64,000 bases of DNA, taken from Cavia porcellus (taxonomy: Eukaryota > Chordata > Mammalia > Rodentia > Caviidae). The translations under genes were made by a program, and so were the position numbers. The number at the start of each line of letters is the position of its first letter. The stretch's first letter is position 1. The notes beneath the pieces are model-generated. The model ran no database searches. It was not told where the DNA came from and saw only the letters and a program-made list of their open reading frames with translations. Positions 58,036 to 64,000 of this stretch are shown piece by piece. Where the stretch lies: assembly GCF_034190915.1 (NCBI RefSeq), contig NW_026947485.1, positions 49,277,519-49,341,518 on the forward strand. Reading direction: 5' to 3'.

Positions 58036-59540
58036 AATGGACAAATTACAGCAGTAAAGTGGAGTAGCAGACATGGGGCAGAGACAGTAAGCTATAATCT
58101 TTAGTATACATAGCTTTGATACACTATAAAAAAAGGCAGAGGTCATTGTTAATAGTGTATCAGGATTTAAAAGACACAGTAGTCTTATTGCCCTGTTTAG
58201 TTTGAATTTAATTTGTTCTGGTCTATCCACTCATATCAGATTTGAGGGCACAGACATCTGACCCAAAAATAGCAGGTTATACCATGGTAGCTATCCTTAA
58301 TTTCCTATTAGCTTAAACTGAAACCTTGTATTACTTACATTGTCTTACTATGACTGATCTTATTTGAATCTGATTCATTAGACCGGGGTTTTGCCTTGGC
58401 TGATTTTATTTGTATTTGGTGTGCTTATATCAACCCTAAAAGTAGAGGCAAGTACTCTAAAGATGACAAGATGTAAAAGGTATCCATACTGGTATTGATT
58501 ATTAACAGCTCTCAAGTCCTACAATGTTTTCAAAGTTGTGTTTTTATAAAAATAGCTATGTAACCCTATGCTTAACTATATTAAGCATGATGATGTGGAC
58601 AAGTCTATTGAAAATAACAAGAGAAAGCATAGTAACTAGGGTACATCACCTAATATTGTGGTCTTATGTGTCTTTTTCATTGCATGTTTTTCTAGGAATT
58701 TGTTTTGCTGTCTTGTTATGATTTGTTTTTCCCTATAATACAGAGATGATAGACATACATGTAGAAATTCACACATGAGAAGATTTTTTAAACTATTTAC
58801 AGGAACAGATTATATAATGCAAGATGTAATGAACAGATACTCTGAAGAAGAAGAGACACTAAGAAACCAATGCTAATTCTGTAGCATTATGATATAAAAT
58901 CTAGCAATACTATTATTCACTGATCAGAGTGATATTAGTCTAGTCTCTTAAGTTCAGTTTCAGCATATGTAAAGATAAGGACAGCTACTACAAAGAGAAT
59001 GAGAGACACTATGGTAGTTATTATTGTCTTCCCCAATGCCAGATCTTGAAGACCTAAAAAGCCTTCATCATCCTGTAATGATTTGATTAGTTCTATAACA
59101 TGCAGTATGTATTTAATGTGCATGAAGATGGGGACAATTATTTGGAAGAAACTAGAGACAACAAGATAGACAGTGAAGAACTCCAGTGGACTTGCTTTCA
59201 AATCTATATTTCTTTAAATTGTTTTTTTTAAACTGTTTTGTTCTGTTTTGATGTTTAATCTTACCTTCTTTAAGATAAAAAACAAGTGTGTAGGACTGAT
59301 AACCATATTACTAAGTTTTTGTTGGATCACTGAGCAGAACTGTTGGCAGTGTCACTATTTGAATGTCACTTTACATACTTTAATTTTGTAACCTGAACAA
59401 CTATTTCTAAGATGACAACATGTAACTTTTATCAACTGGTGATTTCTTACAATTTATTTTTCTGTAATTCTGTATTATTTCTACCCTTTTTATCTCCATG
59501 GATTTTTTGGTTTCTTTCACTTTAAATAAATAATTTAAAA

Positions 59541-61302
59541 AACACAGCTTAGAAAATGGCAACATGAGGCAACTATTGATTTGCACCTTTAACCATAAAG
59601 CTACATTTTTCATTATATAAGAAAATCTAAACTGAACCAGAAAATTATATGCAATAAACAAGCCCTATATGTGGCAATTTTATCCTCTGGCAAAAAAAAA
59701 AATGAAAGGGAATTAAAGAGAAAAAAATGAGAAATACAAAAAGAGGAAGAGACTAGAAGAAAACTAGAAAACAAAAAGGAAGATTATGCAAACTTTGAGA
59801 AACTGGTGAAAAAGGCAAAAGGGAAACAGAAAAGGAAGAAATAAAAATAATAACAGAACAACAAATAACTATAACCTGTGTTCTGATTCATATAAAAACA
59901 AAAAGAATCAAGAAAAAATAATAGAGGAAAAAAAAAAGGAAAAAGTGCTTACTTCAAGATGTGTCTTGCTCATCACTGGTAGATAATGTGGGTAGACAGA
60001 GTCTGGATGAGTTGATTAGCAGATTGATTAGCAGAGTTGATAGCAGTTGATTAGCTATAGCAAACCAGCCATAGCTTTACAACACTGTAGTGGATAATCC
60101 CAGGGAGCCTGCACCTTTAGTTCCACTGAAGTTCAGACTAATTTCTGGCTGTGATGCTGGATTCAGATTTGTTCAGACTGCAGCTATCCAACCATCTTGA
60201 ACTTGACTCCCTGACCTCCTACCAAGTTGATCTTGGTTCTCTAATCTCAACTCTGGGAGCTGCTAGATAGGGTCAGCAGTTGCTCTGAGTTCCTAGCTTA
60301 GATGGCTCCTCTCGTTGGGGACAACCTAACTCAAATAACTCATCAACCACTGCTGTCTTTTGTGTCTACTGTTCTGTTTCATTGTTGCATTTCTCTGTGG
60401 AGGCTCTAAGGTTACCATTAATCTCCATGAATCTGTGGATTTGAGCTACCCCTGCCACACAGTGAGTCCAAGAATAGGGAGCTTGCCACCTGCAACTTCC
60501 TTCTTATTCCTTGAAATCTCTCTCTTCACTGCCCCCATAGGTTTCAATTCTCCCTTCAGATCTTTGCTGGGTCCCAGGGATCCACTTACCTCCTTCTCTT
60601 CCTCTCATTGCTATATTCTAGCATCTGGACACTAAATCCCACAGAGGCTCTTTCTCTTCTGTTAACCACTCTTCCATCTTCCCAAAAGTCCCTAATATTA
60701 AATATAGTTTCATCCAATACTTGATTGAATAAAATCATAATGCATTTCAATATAGCCAATTTAATCATTAATAACTTATGATTAATAAGAATTTATGTAT
60801 TAAAAAATTATTAATCCACTCAAATATTATTGAGCACTTACTAAGTTCACATAATTAATTCCTTAAACAATGCGTATCATTGCTATAAGGGAGCTTGTAT
60901 TCTAATATACCAATTAGTTGTTTTAACATTTCAGGAAAGAGAATATATTTTCACTTTACTTCTAAAATACTGTGAATGCAGCTCACTGCATTAGTTTTAA
61001 CTTGAAAATGAATATATAGCTTAAAAACAAAATATAAAAGATATTGAGCCAAAGCTCTCATATACAAGGAAAAAAAGAATATACAACCTTAGGCTTACGG
61101 TTTGTTCATTTTTAATAGAAAAACCTAGTGATTGACTCTACAATTTTTTATCTTGTCTGTGTCTCTTGCCTCTTCACACTCTGTTAACATGTTATTTAAA
61201 TGTTTTAGGTCCTGTGGGTCATTATGTGGAAGTCATTTAAATAAAATGCAAAGTAAAAATGGTGAGATTTCACTTTTTTCTATCTCCAAGGGAATGGTCT
61301 AG
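59541..61302. other. Unassigned DNA with a purine-rich tract
   Basis: 59.69-59.95 kb is A/G-dominated; 60.0-60.66 kb is GC-richer with a 91-codon open frame (60360-60635) lacking any recognisable domain; the rest is AT-rich. The purine tract followed by GC-richer DNA could be a transposon edge, but I cannot name it. Confidence 0.35.
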
Positions 61303-63432
61303 TATCAACTAGCTTTCTTGTTACTGAGACACAATACTCAACACTCATAAAGGAAAAAAAGATTTGATTTTTAGTACATGGTTGCAGGAAATACAATATA
61401 GGGTCAACAAGCTCCAGGAAGAAGCATTATTTTGGAAATATGTGGTGAAAAACTCTGCTTAGTTAATAGGGGTTAGGAAGCAGAGCAGAGGAACAGTGCC
61501 AGAGACAAATTGAGAAAAGACATATTATCCAAGGACATTTCTCCATGACTCACTCAGACACACTCAGGAGTATGGTCGACTAGTCAGACAAACATTTCTT
61601 AAATTAAGGTAACATACAATGAGTAATTACCACAATACACCCTTGTGGACTTCATACCCAAATTTAATCTCTAATTAATGACAATAAGAAGTTTCTAATT
61701 TCATTTACCATAACTACAATCTCACAAACAACTGAAAACAGACTTGTACCTTCTTCAAAGTTTCAACAGTTCTAATATCTTTTGAAAGCCCAAGCTCAAG
61801 TCTCTTCTGAGACTCAAGGCAAACTCTTAGCTATAAGCTTCTGTGAAAATCAAAATCTAGTTACAAAATTCAAAGGGGCAATGGCAAAGTGTAAGTAGTC
61901 CCACACTACTGTAAATAAATAGAGACAGAGGAAAGACCTGGACCAAAGCAAACCAATACTTATCAGGGAATCATTAAATCATGTAGCTTAACAATCTGAC
62001 ACTCTTGGAATATTGTGGTAAAATGTGAGGGCCCAAGGAGTGGGAAGCCCCATAATTATGACTTTTCCAGTTGCAACCAACATAGCTTTCTCTTGGGCTG
62101 GCTCCATTTGTAGCCTGCAACTTTTCACAATAAACATTCCATATCTTTAGCATCTCTGCATGCCTAGTTCCTACAGCTTCATGTGCTGTCCTCTAGTGTG
62201 CTCCTTGCTGAGCTCTCAGGACATTTTTAAAATCTAGGTAAAAGCCATCATGATCTCATAGCTCTTGCATTCTGTATGTCAGTAAAACTAGCATCATATA
62301 GATAATGCCAAGGTTTGCTTTCAGAGGAAGGAGGATCCAGGCTCCCTTAGACCATTACTGTAGTGCTCAGAGTATCCCCTGAGCATAATGAAATGAATTC
62401 CACAGATCAATTCCCTAGGAAGCCTTCTTGAGTAGCGGTCTCACTGCCTCTCTTCTCAAAAGAAAAGCTGATATTTTGGGGCCCATTAATGTGTAATTGA
62501 TGGGATCTTGCTGATTTTGAAACCTTCTCAAGGCATCTTTTTCTTGTTCCTATAAAATTATGTGAGTTGTCTGTTTTCAGTTTTCTCAATGGCATTATCC
62601 TCTTTAGCAGCTCGTGTTTGATTCTGGATCAAAAATTTACTTTTTAAAAATTTTCTGCTCTTCTTTTGCCCCTGATTTTCACTATAAATCTGGGGGAAAA
62701 TAATCAAACAGCATACTCATACCATAACTCAAATTTTAGGCTCCCTTAAAATTTCCTCATCAGATAAATTAGTTCACTGCATTTAATCTAAAACTCCAGA
62801 AAACTCTCAAGACATGGAAAAACAGAGGACAAATGTTCTGCCAGAGTGTAACATATATAGCATCTAAATCAATTGCTGTAGTTTTTCTTCCCAACTAAAA
62901 TTCCCTAATCCTTCTCTTTACTGTTCACATTCTTATCAGAATTCTGATCTTTGGAGCTCCAAACAGAACCTTCCAATAGGTTCACAAGACCACAGTTCCA
63001 AGTCTTTCCAAACTCCAACCAAAAACTAGCTCCAGAGGTTTCTAAACCACGTGGTCAAGTGCAGTCACACCAAAGACTACACTTTCCCAATATCAATTTT
63101 CTATATTAGCTAGATTTTTGTCATTGCTGACATAGAACAGCCAACATCTACTACTTAAAGGAGCAAAGGTTTAATTTAGCTTATGCTTTCAGCAGATTGA
63201 TTACATGGTCATAAAGTAGAAAGGCAGAACTACAGTGGTGGAAGAGTGTGATGCAACAACGTGGCTTAGTTCCTGGTTGCTTTGAAGCAGATTGAAGAAA
63301 CAATGCCAGGAAAGCATAGGTGAAAACCAATATAATACCCAAGGCCATGCCCTCATACCCCATCCAGACATACCCGGGAGCATGCTCTACTAATCTGTAG
63401 GCATTTCTGAATCCAATGAAGTTGACATATCA
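61303..63432 (-). mobile_element. MaLR element, LTR-internal-LTR, antisense
   Basis: The 3' LTR is 61303-61639 and the 5' LTR is 63102-63432 (minus strand). Both begin TG and contain the R/polyadenylation block ahead of matching ends (…CAGTAACAAGAAAGCTAGTTGATA and …CAGCAATGACAAAAATCTAGCTAATATA, as read on the minus strand). The ~1.46 kb between them is non-coding internal sequence, as in rodent MT/MaLR elements that rely on ERVL proteins. Small frames of 60-62 codons inside it are incidental. Confidence 0.68.
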
Positions 63433-64000
63433 GGCTTAATGGTTACAGATCTTAAATGAAAATTTGGCTGACTCTCAAAAATAAAAGCAACAAGTTTCTT
63501 TAAAAGCTTCCTAAGAATACTAAGAGTAGATGCTGTGTTTGGTGTGCTAGACATCAGGCTCAAGTGTTTACCTTGTCAAATCATTTCCCTGCATGATCTA
63601 TTTCTTGAGTTTAAAATGCTATTATTCCCTATAATTTTCCAGATGATTCTTACTATAAACTTGACAGTTAACAAATGATAGAATTTTCTTGTTTTGAAGA
63701 AAATATAAAATATGTAAGATAAAATTATTGAAAACAATAAGATATTCTTGCTATAAGAAATTCAGAGATATTTGCCCATCAGGCCCTATGTTAACAGGTG
63801 TAGACTAAAATGAAAAAGGTAAAAGCACTGATTTCATTCACAGTGGATTTTTTAGCTCTTAGCAGTATTTCTGGCTGGAGAAACTTCATAAGGGATGACC
63901 CAAAGATTTAATTTCAAAAGGCTCTTTCTATTTGTCCTTTTTTTGAGCCAGAAAGGATGAATGATTATGGTTAGACTTTTAATTTAAAAAAGGAAATAGG
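63433..64000. other. Unassigned AT-rich DNA
   Basis: No recognisable feature up to the window end. Confidence 0.4.

Larger units (their letters stand above)
55700..59540 (+). mobile_element. ORF1-only (half-L1) element
   Basis: 5'UTR about 55.7-56.88 kb (containing a higher-order tandem repeat), ORF1 56889-58035, then directly a 1.5-kb 3'UTR ending CTTTAAATAAATAATTTAAA. There is no ORF2 sequence at all. The 3' end matches the nested element over its last ~240 bp ('gataaccatattactaag…tgttggatcactgagcagaactgttggcagtgtcac'). Post-ORF1 sequence ('…gcagacatggggcagagacagtaagctataatctttagtatac…ttgatacacta') matches the antisense element near 32.3 kb. The 5' boundary is approximate: a weak candidate duplication (AACAGCCTAGAG at 55.69 kb against CACAGCTTAGAA at 59.55 kb) would place it near 55700. 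Confidence 0.82.

Noticed and set aside
58935..59201. 88-codon minus-strand frame with hydrophobic segments
   Set aside because: Lies wholly in the half-L1 3'UTR repeat units on the antisense strand.
55765..59568. Direct repeat (CTAGAATATGACAACATG versus TTAGAAAATGGCAACATG) as duplication of the half-L1
   Set aside because: Three mismatches and not adjacent to the A-rich 3' end; the site near 55.69 kb is a slightly better but still weak candidate.

Overview
The window is mammalian nuclear DNA: AT-rich, intron-like or intergenic, with no recognisable host gene. Rodent origin is indicated by two B1-type (7SL-derived) SINE monomers that carry the internal ~29-bp duplication, together with at least six tRNA-derived ID-like SINEs ending in a GGTACCGATAAAA-type tail. 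That tRNA SINE (…CTTGCAAGCAGGC…) does not look like the common murid or squirrel ID form, so I suggest a non-murid rodent but cannot name the species. None of the short open frames shows a host protein domain. All recognisable coding sequence is decayed retrotransposon: LINE-1 ORF1/ORF2 and one betaretrovirus-like endogenous element.

Layout. 0-3.5 kb: unassigned AT-rich DNA, one B1 SINE and an old LTR-like repeat. 3.5-6.1 kb: an L1 that has lost most of ORF2. 7-15.5 kb: old LTRs of the MaLR type (7.05, 10.8 and 13.0 kb), B1 and ID SINEs with clear target-site duplications, and a purine tract. 19.7-20.4 kb: an antisense L1 tail beside a 121-bp tandem duplication. 21.5 kb: a 24-bp-stem hairpin. 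22.5-24.1 kb: 3' half of an ancient mammalian L1. 27.0-29.7 kb: antisense L1 ORF2. 30.15-30.45 kb: a 60-bp minisatellite. 30.8-33.7 kb: an ORF1-only L1 relative with an inverted 5' part. 34.3 kb: a (TTC)n tract grown from a SINE tail. 35.1-47.2 kb: a nest in which MaLR sequence was hit by a ~6-kb full-length L1, which was in turn hit at its ORF2 start codon by a 3.45-kb ORF1-only element. 48.8-50.4 kb: antisense L1 ORF2/ORF1. 50.4-55.3 kb: antisense ERV with 3' LTR, polypurine tract, integrase tail, protease and gag matrix remnants. 55.7-59.5 kb: another ORF1-only element with a higher-order tandem repeat in its 5'UTR. 61.3-63.4 kb: an antisense MaLR element, LTR-internal-LTR.

The most interesting theme is a set of three retrotransposons (30.8-33.7, 39.05-42.5 and 55.7-59.5 kb) that carry an L1-type ORF1 running straight into an L1-type 3'UTR with no ORF2. 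They share post-ORF1 sequence, and two share the same 3' terminus, so they look like a family of half-L1 (HAL1-like) elements that must borrow ORF2 protein from an autonomous L1 such as the host L1 at 37.4-46.9 kb. All element ends are read by eye from base-level matches; no database comparison was possible.
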